This document shows, piece by piece, positions 19,985 through 27,110 of a stretch of DNA of 64,000 nucleotides. How positions within the stretch are numbered: position 1 is the first letter of the stretch; every line of letters begins with the position of its first letter. The stretch comes from Planosporangium sp963837285 (GTDB taxonomy: Bacteria; Actinomycetota; Actinomycetes; Mycobacteriales; Micromonosporaceae), in the NCBI GenBank assembly GCA_963837285.1, contig CAWIMS010000004.1, positions 124,001-188,000 of the forward strand, in the 5' to 3' direction. The translations under genes and the position numbers were made by a program. Below the pieces are notes generated by a model. It searched no databases. It worked only from the letters and a program-made list of their open reading frames with translations, and was not told the DNA's origin.

Positions 19985-20682
19985 TCAGGACTTCGGCTCG
20001 ACGCGAGCCACGACGACGTGCGGGTACTCGGTGGAACGGTGCAGCAGGCCGGTGGCGATGTCGTCGTGGTCGCGGCCGTCCACGGTCACCGCGGTCCAGC
20101 CGTTGACGGTGAACCGGCTGGCGATCCCGCCCGGCCAGCCGTGCGTCGCGGACCGGTTGTCGATCACGATCGCGGTCAGGTTGGACAGGCCGGTGGCGCC
20201 CGCGTACGCGATCGCCTCGTGATTGGAACCCTCATCCAGTTCGGCATCGCCGACGCAGAACGTAGACGTGTGGCGTCACCAGCCCCTGCGCCCGTAGGCC
20301 CAGGGCCGTGCCGACGGCGAGGCCGAGGCCGTGGCCGAGCGAACCGGAGCTGATCTCCACACCGGGGATCAGCAGCCGGTCCGGGTGGTGACCGAGGCGG
20401 CTCGCCGGCCCGGCCAGGCCGTCCAGCCAGTCGGCCGGGATGAAGCCCTTGGTGGCCAGCACGGCGTAGTAGGCCGCCGGGCCGTGGCCCTTGGACAGCA
20501 GGAACCGGTCCCGGTCCGGGCTCGTCCGGGCAGGCCGGGTCGATCCGCAGTACCCGGTCATAGAGCACCCACAGCACGTCGAGCGTCGAGTACGCGGCCG
20601 GCGAGTGCTTCTCGTCGCCGGTGACCCGCCGGAGTGCCGCCATCAGCTCAGGCGGCCGGTTGGTGGTCGTCGCTACGGTCAT
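19985..20682 (-). CDS. Transketolase-like protein, N-terminal subunit, with two frame breaks
   Basis: This is the diphosphate-binding half of a split transketolase. Reading from the ATG at 20682 gives the T-L-D-V-L-W-V-L-Y region, then an extra base near 20525. The next frame carries L-S-K-G-H-G-P-A-A-Y-Y and G-S-L-G-H-G-L-G-L-A-V-G. A second extra base near 20258 precedes the metal site G-D-A-E-L-D-E-G and the end A-I-V-I-D-N. Both breaks are single-base gains in GC-rich sequence, and all motifs on either side are intact. Sequencing error and a true pseudogene are both possible. Confidence 0.8.
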
Positions 20683-20696
20683 GTACCTAGGCTGCA

Positions 20697-20716
20697 AGTT
20701 AAAGTGCACTTCAACT
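20697..20716. promoter_or_regulatory. Palindromic operator between the transketolase pair and soxR
   Basis: AGTTAAAGTGCACTTCAACT is a 20-base near-perfect palindrome (one mismatched pair) in the 46-base gap between divergent starts. MerR/SoxR proteins bind such dyads in promoter spacers, so this is the likely SoxR site for autoregulation and for the transketolase genes. It is not identical to the enterobacterial SoxR box. Confidence 0.55.
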
Positions 20717-20728
20717 CAAGAGGCTGTG

Positions 20729-21169
20729 ATGCGCGACCTACTGACGATCGGGGAGCTGTCCGCGCGCAGCGGCGTCGCCCCGTCCGCGCTGCGGTACTAC
20801 GAGCGGATGGGCCTGATCCGGGCCACCCGGACGACGGGCAACCAGCGCCGGTACGAGCGGGCCACGCTGCGCCGGGTCGCGTTCATCCGGGTGTCGGCGC
20901 AGGTCGGCGTGCCGCTGGAGGAGATCCGGGTGGCGCTCGCGTCGCTGCCGGAAGGGCGTACCCCTACGAAGGCGGACTGGGCCCGGCTGTCCCGCATCTG
21001 GCGCAGCCGCCTCGACGCGCAGATCGCGCTCATGCAGCGGCTCCGCGACGACCTCGACGGTTGTATCGGGTGCGGCTGCCTGTCGTTGAAGTCGTGCTCG
21101 CTCTACAACCGGGGCGACGAGCTGGCCGCGGTCGGGTCCGGCCCGATCAGGCTACTGAATCGGGGTTGA
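20729..21169 (+). CDS. soxR: Redox-sensing MerR-family activator SoxR
   Basis: The 146-residue protein has the MerR winged helix (L-T-I-G-E-L-S-A-R-S-G-V-A and R-R-Y-E), a dimerisation helix, and the [2Fe-2S] signature C112-x2-C115-x-C117-x5-C123 that defines SoxR. In actinomycetes SoxR responds to redox-active compounds and controls a few oxidoreductases. The ATG at 20729 has AAGAGG five bases upstream. It is divergent from the split transketolase and its end overlaps a convergent quinone oxidoreductase, both candidates for its regulon. Confidence 0.93.
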   Translation: MRDLLTIGELSARSGVAPSALRYYERMGLIRATRTTGNQRRYERATLRRVAFIRVSAQVGVPLEEIRVALASLPEGRTPTKADWARLSRIWRSRLDAQIALMQRLRDDLDGCIGCGCLSLKSCSLYNRGDELAAVGSGPIRLLNRG

Positions 21170-22106
21170 CCAGCAGTACCTTCCCGATGTGCTGGTTCGA
21201 CTCGACGATCCGGTGCGCCTCGGCTGCCTGCGACATCGGGAGTTTGGTATAGATCACCGGCTTGACCGCGCGCGACTCGAACAACGGCCAGACTTCCTCC
21301 CGTACCCCCTGAATGATTTTTGCTTTTTCATCGTGCGGCCGGGCGCGCAGTGCCGTGGCGGCGACCAGCGCCCGCTTGGAAATCAGGGCGCCCAGGTCAA
21401 GCTCGGTCTTGCGACCACCCTGCATCCCGATCACGAGCAGCCGGCCGTTTGGGTTGAGCGTGGCCAGGTTCTTCGCCAGGTAGGCGGCGCCCATGATGTC
21501 GAGGATCACGTCGGCCCGGTGCCCGGTGAAATCCTCGGTGGTGTAGTCGATCGTGACGTCCGCGCCCAGCTCGCGCAGCCGGTCGTGCTTGGCCTTCCGC
21601 GCCGTGGTGACGACGGTCGCACCGAGCGCCTTCGCGAACTGGATCGCGAACGTACCGATGCCGCTGCCACCGCCGTGCACCAGCAGCGTCTCGCCGGGCT
21701 GGAGCCGGCCGACGCCGATCACGTTGGACCAGACCGTGCACGTGACCTCGGGCAGGCTCCCGGCCTCGTCGAGCGCGACCGGGCCGGGCCTGGGCAGCAC
21801 CTGGCCGGCGCGGACGGCGACCTTCTGGGCGTACCCTCCGCCGCTGAGCAGGGCGCACACCTCGGCACCGACCTTGATGTGGTCGACGGTCGTCGCGGCG
21901 ACCCGGCCGGAGCACTCCAGCCCCGGGTAGGGCGGCGCACCCGGCGGCGGCGGATAGGAGCCCTGGCGTTGCAGCACGTCGGCGCGGTTGACGGCGGTGG
22001 CGGTCACGTCGATGAGCACCTCGCCGGGCCGCGGCTCCGGATCGGGGACCTCCGTCCACTGGAGAACGTCGGGGCCGCCGGGCTCGGTAATCATCACCGC
22101 GTACAC
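21147..22106 (-). CDS. NAD(P)H quinone oxidoreductase (zinc-free MDR family)
   Basis: The 319-residue protein belongs to the medium-chain dehydrogenase/reductase superfamily, PIG3/QOR branch, which reduces quinones with NADPH. It shows the N-terminal A-V-M-I-T-E-P-G-G-P start, N-R-A-D-V-L-Q-R-Q-G, P-G-L-E-C-S-G, and the nucleotide-binding H-G-G-G-S-G-I-G. Catalytic-zinc ligands of alcohol dehydrogenases are absent. Its 3' end overlaps soxR by 23 bases on the opposite strand. Confidence 0.92.
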   Translation of the reverse strand: MYAVMITEPGGPDVLQWTEVPDPEPRPGEVLIDVTATAVNRADVLQRQGSYPPPPGAPPYPGLECSGRVAATTVDHIKVGAEVCALLSGGGYAQKVAVRAGQVLPRPGPVALDEAGSLPEVTCTVWSNVIGVGRLQPGETLLVHGGGSGIGTFAIQFAKALGATVVTTARKAKHDRLRELGADVTIDYTTEDFTGHRADVILDIMGAAYLAKNLATLNPNGRLLVIGMQGGRKTELDLGALISKRALVAATALRARPHDEKAKIIQGVREEVWPLFESRAVKPVIYTKLPMSQAAEAHRIVESNQHIGKVLLVNPDSVA

Positions 22107-22587
22107 GAATGTGACCTTAGTTGAACCTCGTTGTGGCGACCCCCGTTACTCGGTCAGTGGTCACGCCGATCACGTGGGCCCGGGCGATGACCAAGGCGAT
22201 CGGCGGCGCGACGTTGACGGTCGCATCGTTGATCGATACGCCGTGCGCGAGTAAGGCGGTGTCGTTCCTGGTCTCGGGCAAGGAACCGCACGGCCACTGC
22301 CCCGGGGCTTGACGTCGGCACAACTTCCCGGAAGTTGTGGTCTCCGGACTGGTCCGAGGCCACAAGTTCCGGAAAGTTGTAGCGTCGGCGACGGCTGGCG
22401 CGGCTCTTGGGCCACCGCGCTTGCGTACGCCCTGATCGTGTCGGCGTACCGATCGGGTCGCCGCGCGGCGCGCTGGTGGTCTTCGTCGCCGTCGGCTTCG
22501 ACGCGGCGCCCTCATCTGGGACCTACGGAGCCGGTGGATCCGGGGGATCGCTCTGGCCGGTGCTGTACCCCCCGCTGCCGGCGTAGC
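22107..22587. other. Intergenic region with palindromic element
   Basis: No supported gene lies here. Short open frames on either strand lack family resemblance. It holds the oxidoreductase promoter, a palindromic repeat at 22311-22390 and a GC-rich tail with no recognised feature. Confidence 0.5.
22311..22390. repeat. Palindromic element, copy 2 of a dispersed family
   Basis: The arms around GACGTCGGCACAACTTCCCGG and its partner CCGGAAAGTTGTAGCGTCGGC are imperfectly inverted. An inner inverted pair (AAGTTGTGGTCTC and GAGGCCACAAGTT) doubles the hairpin. Sequence and architecture match the elements at 14518 and 28136. Confidence 0.7.
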
Positions 22588-22788
22588 TCAGCCGCCGGCC
22601 GGTGACCTGCGGTTCTGGGCGAGGGCGACCGCAACGGCGATGGCGATGGCTACGCAGAAGATACCGACCCCGCCGAGCGGTGGTGGCGGCATCTCCCACG
22701 GGTTGGCAGGCACGATGCCGACCAGCATCCCGAGCGCCACGAAGATCGCGGCACCACCGAACGAGAGCGCCAGTTTCGGATCTTTCAC
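22588..22788 (-). CDS. Small two-helix membrane protein
   Basis: The 66-residue protein has two hydrophobic helices (about residues 7-25 and 41-58) joined by a Pro-rich loop containing W-E-M-P-P-P-P. The GTG start at 22788 is supported by a perfect AGGAGG five bases upstream. The length, helices and ribosome site make it a credible small gene. No family is recognised and no role can be given. Confidence 0.65.
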   Translation of the reverse strand: MKDPKLALSFGGAAIFVALGMLVGIVPANPWEMPPPPLGGVGIFCVAIAIAVAVALAQNRRSPAGG

Positions 22789-23043
22789 TCATTCCTCCTG
22801 ACGCTCTGTCGAGCTGTGTGGACTTTTGGGGGCTATAGGCCCACAAAATCCACTCAGCCGCTCCGGTAGGTGTCGATACCAACGCTAGGAGCGTTCAAGG
22901 TCACCGGCTGCCAGGTCTCAGGTCAGAGAAGCCGTACGACCAGGGGACGCCGGTGCGCCTGAGTCGGCTTTGGGGTCGGATGCCGGGGATGGCACACTAG
23001 GCACGGCTGCGAATCGGGCTGTGTGTACGGGGTTCGTGGCGCT

Positions 23044-23133
23044 GGAGGGCTCGCCTAGAGGCCGATGGCGGCGGTCTTGAAAACCGCTAGGGCGGTATCC
23101 CCGTCCTCGTGGGTTCGAATCCCACGCCCTCCG
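23044..23133 (+). tRNA. tRNA-Ser (anticodon TGA)
   Basis: This class II tRNA has acceptor arms GGAGGGC and GCCCTCC, anticodon stem GCGGT/ACCGC around C-T-T-G-A-A-A (anticodon TGA), a long variable arm and the T-loop G-G-T-T-C-G-A-A-T-C-C. The discriminator base is G and no CCA is encoded. Its 3' half is the likely attachment site of an integrated element. Confidence 0.97.
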
Positions 23134-23135
23134 CT
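23088..23135 (+). repeat. Attachment site copy 1 (3' half of tRNA-Ser)
   Basis: This 48-base stretch, from the anticodon-stem end of the tRNA through two bases past the gene, recurs at 25600-25647 with one mismatch. Actinomycete integrative elements typically insert in the 3' half of tRNA genes and restore it with their own copy. Confidence 0.85.
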
Positions 23136-23219
23136 GAACAGCACAAACGTAGATCGTCCTCCCGAGCGTTGCGGCCCTGGTCCGCACCGAAGGACACAAA
23201 GAGGACACACGGCGCCACG

Positions 23220-23714
23220 TATTCGCCACAGGCCGCGCAGTGCCACGCCAACATGGGCGACGCCGGGGCTGCACGTGCCGCGCTCGACGTAGCTGCGGAC
23301 GCCTGGGAGGACATCAACGGCCCGGACGCGCCTGGCTTGCTCGGGTTCTCCGAGGCCAAGCAGGCGTACTACTCTGGGTCGTCGCTAATTTGGTTGTCTG
23401 ACCGGGAAGACGCGGAGCGTGCCCTGTTGGAGGCTGGGCGGGCGATCGAGTTGTGGCAGACCTCGGCAGCCGCGGAACGGTCGCTTGACGATGAGGCGTT
23501 GGCGCACGTGTACGCGGCGACGGCGTCGCTGCAACTTCACGAGCTGGAGCAGGCGGCGGCGTGGCTGGAGCCGATCCTTAGCCTGCCAGAGGAGCAACGG
23601 ATTTCGTGGATCCGCAAGCGCATGGCCCGGGTGGCGGTGTTGCTGTCGGAGGAGCCGTACGAGCGTGAGCCGGTTGCTGTTGAGGTCCGGGAACGGATCG
23701 CCGACTACCGGTGA
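23220..23714 (+). pseudogene. C-terminal (TPR-like) fragment of an XRE-family regulator
   Basis: The open frame reads as the helical repeat end of large XRE/TPR regulators found on actinomycete integrative elements. It contains A-W-E-D-I-N-G-P-D-A-P-G-L-L-G-F, S-G-S-S-L-I-W-L and a Glu/Ala-rich end. The N-terminal DNA-binding part is missing: similarity begins about 85 bases after the tRNA. It is probably left over from a larger regulator after integration or deletion at the tRNA. Confidence 0.65.
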
Positions 23715-23765
23715 GGTTCGGTTGGGCGAGGCCCAGAATCTATGCCTTCACCGATTCGTGTCCTG

Positions 23766-24005
23766 CTATCCGTCGGCTTCGCCCTCGTCGCTGTCGCAGC
23801 GCTGTTCCCGGATGGCACCGACGACAGCCGCCCCCACTCCGGTGATGGACGCGCCGAGGCAGCAGAGGAACAGGACGGTCCACGCTGGTGCAGTGTCGAC
23901 GGCGACGTGTCCGGGTTGCCGGGGCCACAGATAGATCCACAGGATAAGGCCGAGCGCGATCCAGGCGGCGGTGGTGTAGTGCAGCGGGTGGGGGCGGGTC
24001 GGCAT
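23766..24005 (-). CDS. Small membrane protein in the integrated element
   Basis: The 79-residue protein has two hydrophobic helices, W-I-A-L-G-L-I-L-W-I-Y-L (about 15-27) and W-T-V-L-F-L-C-C-L-G-A-S (about 42-65), and a polar Asp/Glu-rich end. Small two-helix proteins are common on actinomycete mobile elements, but no named family could be recognised. The ATG at 24005 is the first plausible start. Confidence 0.5.
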   Translation of the reverse strand: MPTRPHPLHYTTAAWIALGLILWIYLWPRQPGHVAVDTAPAWTVLFLCCLGASITGVGAAVVGAIREQRCDSDEGEADG

Positions 24006-24055
24006 CCGACAAGCTTGGCGGCTGGGGGACGCGGGGTTGGGTGCGGCACGCCGGA

Positions 24056-24415
24056 CTAGTCGCGCGGTCCCTCAATCGGTAGGCGTCTCAGCAGTTCGGC
24101 GAGCACGTCGCGGACCTGCCCGAGTTCGCGGCGCATCTCGTCGCGAAACTCGCCCATCTCCTGCCGGAACTCGGCGACCTCGGTGTGCAGCAAACTGAGC
24201 GCATGCGAGTGGGCGTGCAGCCCCGCATCCACCTCGTCGGGCTCGTCGCGGTCCTTCCTGCCCTCCAACTCGGCGATGGAAACGCGCAGCCGCCAGGCGT
24301 TCGCAGGGCTGCGCAGCAGATAGGCAGTAGCGTCGTCCGGCTCGCCGTCCCGGCCGGCCGTCTCTGCCGGCCGTCTCTGCCGAAGCTTCGCTAGCAGCCA
24401 TGCTGAGCCCCTCAA
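24056..24415 (-). CDS. Coiled-coil hypothetical protein downstream of a PIN toxin
   Basis: The frame encodes a charged helical protein: L-R-V-S-I-A-E-L-E-G-R-K-D-R-D-E in the middle, then heptad-like V-A-E-F-R-Q-E-M-G-E-F-R-D-E-M and L-G-Q-V-R-D-V-L-A-E-L-L. A TTG start at 24415 overlapping the toxin stop (TTGA) would give 119 residues, but the start is uncertain. An ATG at 24401 in another frame, and a tandem duplication of about 12 bases near 24360-24390, suggest the 5' end has been disturbed. The function is unknown. Confidence 0.45.
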   Translation of the reverse strand: MRGSAWLLAKLRQRRPAETAGRDGEPDDATAYLLRSPANAWRLRVSIAELEGRKDRDEPDEVDAGLHAHSHALSLLHTEVAEFRQEMGEFRDEMRRELGQVRDVLAELLRRLPIEGPRD

Positions 24416-24777
24416 ATCACCAATAGCGCCACAACGCCGACCGGATACAGGCCGGGGCTCTGAGTCACGACCACCCCTTGGGTTTCCCGGGCCTCGAACA
24501 TCGCCTGCCTGGCCTGCAACTCTCCCGGCCACGTGCCGATCTCGATCGCTGCGAACTCGGACAACTCGGCGGCGTACACATTGCGCGTAAGGAACACGGG
24601 CTCCCACGTGTTGAAATCACCAAAGATGACGGCGTTAGCGTCAGCGATCGCCACCGCAGGCAGCGTGATCGGCAGTTCGTCCTGCTCGGCCTGGTCAATG
24701 AGGTTCATCGCATCAGGATGGCCTCGAAACAATGCGACGAGAGCGGTCGCGTCGAAGACGTACCGGCGGCGGGTCAC
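24412..24777 (-). CDS. PIN-domain ribonuclease toxin (VapC-like)
   Basis: The 121-residue protein has the PIN-domain start Y-V-F-D-A-T-A-L-V-A-L-F-R-G with the first catalytic Asp. Further acidic residues lie in the middle (D-A-N-A-V-I-F-G-D and E-L-S-E-F-A). VapC-type toxins cleave RNA and are blocked by the cognate antitoxin. Its start overlaps the antitoxin stop by four bases, the classical TA arrangement. The C-terminus ends abruptly in hydrophobic residues, so it may be slightly altered. Confidence 0.8.
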   Translation of the reverse strand: MTRRRYVFDATALVALFRGHPDAMNLIDQAEQDELPITLPAVAIADANAVIFGDFNTWEPVFLTRNVYAAELSEFAAIEIGTWPGELQARQAMFEARETQGVVVTQSPGLYPVGVVALLVI

Positions 24778-25079
24778 GCGGCGGACTGGCCGGGTTTGCC
24801 GTAGAGGCGTTCCGCTTCGGCCTCGGCCGCGTCCTGCCTGGCACGAAGGTCGGCGCGCTGTTCAGCGCTCAGCGTGGGAATCTCGTCCCAGCCCATGACT
24901 CTTTTGAGCCGTTCGGCCGCTTCGCCGGGCTGCGGCACGCGGCGGGGTCCGAAGGCCTGGTCGGCGGCTTCGGCAGCTAGTTCGGTGATGATCTGGTTGA
25001 CGGACTTGTGGGTCGCGACGGCGAGGAGTTTGAGCCGGTCATGCAGATCGTCGTCGAGTCGCAGCGTCAACGCTCTCAT
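24774..25079 (-). CDS. Ribbon-helix-helix antitoxin (VapB/CopG-like)
   Basis: The 101-residue protein begins R-A-L-T-L-R-L-D-D-D-L-H-D-R-L-K-L-L-A, a typical ribbon-helix-helix DNA-binding strand and helix, then K-S-V-N-Q-I-I-T-E. The charged C-terminal part (L-R-A-R-Q-D-A-A-E-A-E-A-E) is the likely toxin-wrapping segment. It precedes and overlaps the PIN toxin gene, so it is the probable antitoxin and autorepressor. Confidence 0.82.
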   Translation of the reverse strand: MRALTLRLDDDLHDRLKLLAVATHKSVNQIITELAAEAADQAFGPRRVPQPGEAAERLKRVMGWDEIPTLSAEQRADLRARQDAAEAEAERLYGKPGQSAA

Positions 25080-25127
25080 GCCACCAAGCTACCGCCTCTA
25101 TCCGTTTCCCGGAAACGGGCCTGTCGG

Positions 25128-25301
25128 GTGCTGCCGCTACTCGCTGAGGACTGGCCGCCACTGGTCGCAGCCATGCGGGTCCTGCGCCGCCTCGACCTTG
25201 CAGTGGCGCTGTACACGGCACGCCAGGCTGACGGGTACGTGCTCACGGCGGAACCTCATGCATATGGCGACGACGGGGGCCAGGCCGTCATCCCGATCTG
25301 A
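25128..25301 (+). pseudogene. C-terminal relic of a PIN-domain toxin
   Basis: The frame L-P-L-L-A-E-D-W to the end V-I-P-I lines up along its length with the C-terminal half of the intact PIN toxin at 26082-26477 (L-P-V-L-A-E-D-W to I-I-T-I), including D-G-Y-[LV]-[VL]-T and E-P. The N-terminal half with the first catalytic Asp is absent. It is therefore the remains of another TA module next to the attachment site. Confidence 0.6.
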
Positions 25302-25599
25302 TCGGCGGCACTGAGCGGTCGGCGGACAGACGGTACACGGGATGCCCACGCACTGGTCGACAAAGCGCTCGCCATTGGCAACCGAGAATGGCGGCAAATC
25401 CGGTATGACCCGTCCTTGATCGTGCGCCCTGACCCGTCGCTGGACGCAGCCCAACGAGCGCGCCGGCCGGCCGTGGTTCCGGTACAGCGCCGTAGCAGAT
25501 CGGGGCTGGCGCTATCCCATCCGGATCGTATGCGGTGTGTGACCATCCGCCAGACCGTACGCGGAGTCGAAGTTCGCCGCCGAGCAGTTCACCAGCGCG
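25302..25599. other. Gene-poor end of the integrated element
   Basis: No supported gene was found. Short readable stretches (for example A-L-V-D-K-A-L-A-I-G-N-R-E-W in one forward frame) may be fragments of a former element gene, but none could be identified. No integrase, replication or transfer gene is present. Confidence 0.4.
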
Positions 25600-25647
25600 T
25601 AGGGCGGTATCCCCGTCCTCGTGGGTTCGAATCCCACACCCTCCGCT
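25600..25647 (+). repeat. Attachment site copy 2 (duplicate tRNA-Ser 3' half)
   Basis: It repeats 23088-23135 with one mismatch (A for G in the acceptor strand). The 5' half of a tRNA is absent, so this is not a gene but the distal boundary of the integrated element. Confidence 0.85.
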
Positions 25648-25827
25648 TCAACTCCTTACCTCTCCTGACGCGAGGGACGTTCCGGTCGGCGCCAAAGGCC
25701 CGTTCGCTCGTCGCTCTGGCGGGAGTCGCAACCACATCCGCCGCTTTGCCGTGCAACGCGGGGCGACCGGCTCGCGTGATCGGATGGGCTGTAGACCAAG
25801 CAATTATGAACATGTAGCCTGAAAAGT

Positions 25828-26085
25828 ATGAGCAAGCGTGTGACCGTCAACCTGCCCGACGACGTCGCCGAACGACTCGGCCACGAACCCAACGCAAGTG
25901 CGTATGTCACTGAAGCGCTCCGTGAGCGAATCGATCGTGAACAGACCCGCGCGCTGCTTGTCGAGCATGGCATCCCGATCACCGACGAAGGTGTCGCCCG
26001 CGCCCGTGAACGCCGGCATGCTGCCGGGAGACTCACTCCCGAACGGCGCGCGGAGCTTCGCCAACTCGGTCGGTCCGTAGCGTGA
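25828..26085 (+). CDS. Ribbon-helix-helix antitoxin, second TA module
   Basis: The 85-residue protein starts M-S-K-R-V-T-V-N-L-P-D-D-V-A-E-R-L, a clear ribbon-helix-helix N-terminus. Its C-terminal half, H-G-I-P-I-T-D-E-G-V-A-R-A-R-E-R-R, is the toxin-binding type of region. It overlaps the following PIN toxin by four bases. It lies 180 bases beyond the distal attachment site. Confidence 0.85.
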   Translation: MSKRVTVNLPDDVAERLGHEPNASAYVTEALRERIDREQTRALLVEHGIPITDEGVARARERRHAAGRLTPERRAELRQLGRSVA

Positions 26086-26477
26086 AGGACCCCACGGTCA
26101 GGCTTGTGCTCGACACCTCCGCGGTGCTGGCCTACGCCGCTGGATCCGTCGACCTCGGCGAGACGATCACCGAGGTGGTCGACGAAGGCGGTCGGTTCGG
26201 CGCGAGCGTCATCTGTCTCGCGGAGGCCGTGTGGCTGGTGGACGACGAGCAGGCTCTCGGGGTGCCGCTGCTGACACGGCATCCACGGTTCGCGGCGCTG
26301 CCTGTGCTGGCCGAGGATTGGGACCGGATCGGCTACTGGGCGAAGGAACTTGATGCCGTTGATCGGGCGGTGACGGTGGTCGAGGTACTCGACCGGCTCG
26401 ACGGCTATCTCGTGACCCGTGAGCCAGACGTGTACGACGTCAAACCCCTCGCCGACCTGCCCATAATCACTATTTGA
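26082..26477 (+). CDS. PIN-domain toxin, second TA module
   Basis: The 131-residue protein has V-R-L-V-L-D-T-S-A-V-L-A-Y-A (first Asp), a central E-A-V-W-L-V-D-D-E and a terminal L-V-T-R-E-P-D-V-Y-D. It is a complete PIN domain. The GTG start overlaps the antitoxin stop. It is expected to be an RNA-cleaving toxin held in check by the preceding gene; the RNA target is unknown. Confidence 0.83.
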   Translation: MKDPTVRLVLDTSAVLAYAAGSVDLGETITEVVDEGGRFGASVICLAEAVWLVDDEQALGVPLLTRHPRFAALPVLAEDWDRIGYWAKELDAVDRAVTVVEVLDRLDGYLVTREPDVYDVKPLADLPIITI

Positions 26478-26569
26478 TCGAGCTTGACCGACCAACGCGT
26501 ACGCGGTCAAACGCCATCGCTGGTAGCTCCATCTGGGGTGGTCCGCCACTCGGCCGGTACCCTTGCAGC

Positions 26570-26758
26570 ATGACCCAATCCGGCCACGACGCTCCCGAGG
26601 ACACGACGACGATGCTCGCCGCCGTCGGCATCACGGTGACCGAGGAAGGCAAAGCTCGGGCGCGCGCCAAGCTCGCCGAGGCCGACGCCCGGCGTACCCC
26701 GGAGCGGCAAGCGGCCCTGCGCGCTCAGGTGGGTCTGCCGCCGGCGTCAGCCGCGTGA
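26570..26758 (+). CDS. Antitoxin-like peptide lacking the DNA-binding half
   Basis: This 62-residue product aligns only with the C-terminal half of the antitoxin at 25828: G-I-T-V-T-E-E-G-K-A-R-A-R and R-R-T-P-E-R-Q-A-A-L-R against G-I-P-I-T-D-E-G-V-A-R-A-R and R-L-T-P-E-R-R-A-E-L-R. The ribbon-helix-helix part is missing and replaced by a short polar leader. Its stop overlaps the start of a further PIN protein (GTGA), so it may still neutralise a toxin without repressing transcription. Confidence 0.6.
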   Translation: MTQSGHDAPEDTTTMLAAVGITVTEEGKARARAKLAEADARRTPERQAALRAQVGLPPASAA

Positions 26759-27069
26759 GCGATCGACCGGTGCGGATCTTGCTTGATGCATCCGCCATCG
26801 TCGCTTTCACTCGCGGGTCGATCGATGTCGGCGAGGTTATCGCCGAAGTCGACGACGAATACGCTGCGATCGGGCTGCCGATGCTGTGCCTGGTCGAGGC
26901 GAGCCGGGCTGTTACCGATACCGATCGGCTTACGCCGGGCTCACGGGCGGAGGTCCCGTTCTCCGATCTAAACAGGCCCGAGATCGGGCGCCCTATGTTG
27001 CTGGAGTTGGATACGCGTCAGGGCCGCCCTTCCGGGGTCGCATCTGCGCTGGTAGCGGCTCTACGCTGA
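26755..27069 (+). CDS. Degenerate PIN-domain protein, third TA module
   Basis: The N-terminal half is a good PIN start (V-R-I-L-L-D-A-S-A-I-V-A-F-T-R-G-S-I-D-V-G-E-V-I). From about residue 50 it stops resembling the complete toxin at 26082. The P-V-L-A-E-D-W and R-E-P-D-V-Y-D blocks are missing and the end reads as unrelated sequence. It has 104 residues rather than about 130, so it is probably an inactivated toxin, although the first Asp is kept. Confidence 0.55.
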   Translation: MSDRPVRILLDASAIVAFTRGSIDVGEVIAEVDDEYAAIGLPMLCLVEASRAVTDTDRLTPGSRAEVPFSDLNRPEIGRPMLLELDTRQGRPSGVASALVAALR

Positions 27070-27110
27070 CCGGTCCTGAAGCCACAGGCGGCGTTGCCGG
27101 TTAGAGCAGA

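Noticed and set aside
22121..22312. 63-codon forward frame upstream of palindromic element 2
   Set aside because: No ribosome site, no family resemblance and no membrane or domain pattern; the region is the oxidoreductase promoter.
25600..25647. Second tRNA-Ser gene
   Set aside because: Only the 3' half is present, with no acceptor 5' strand, D-arm or anticodon; it is an attachment-site duplicate.
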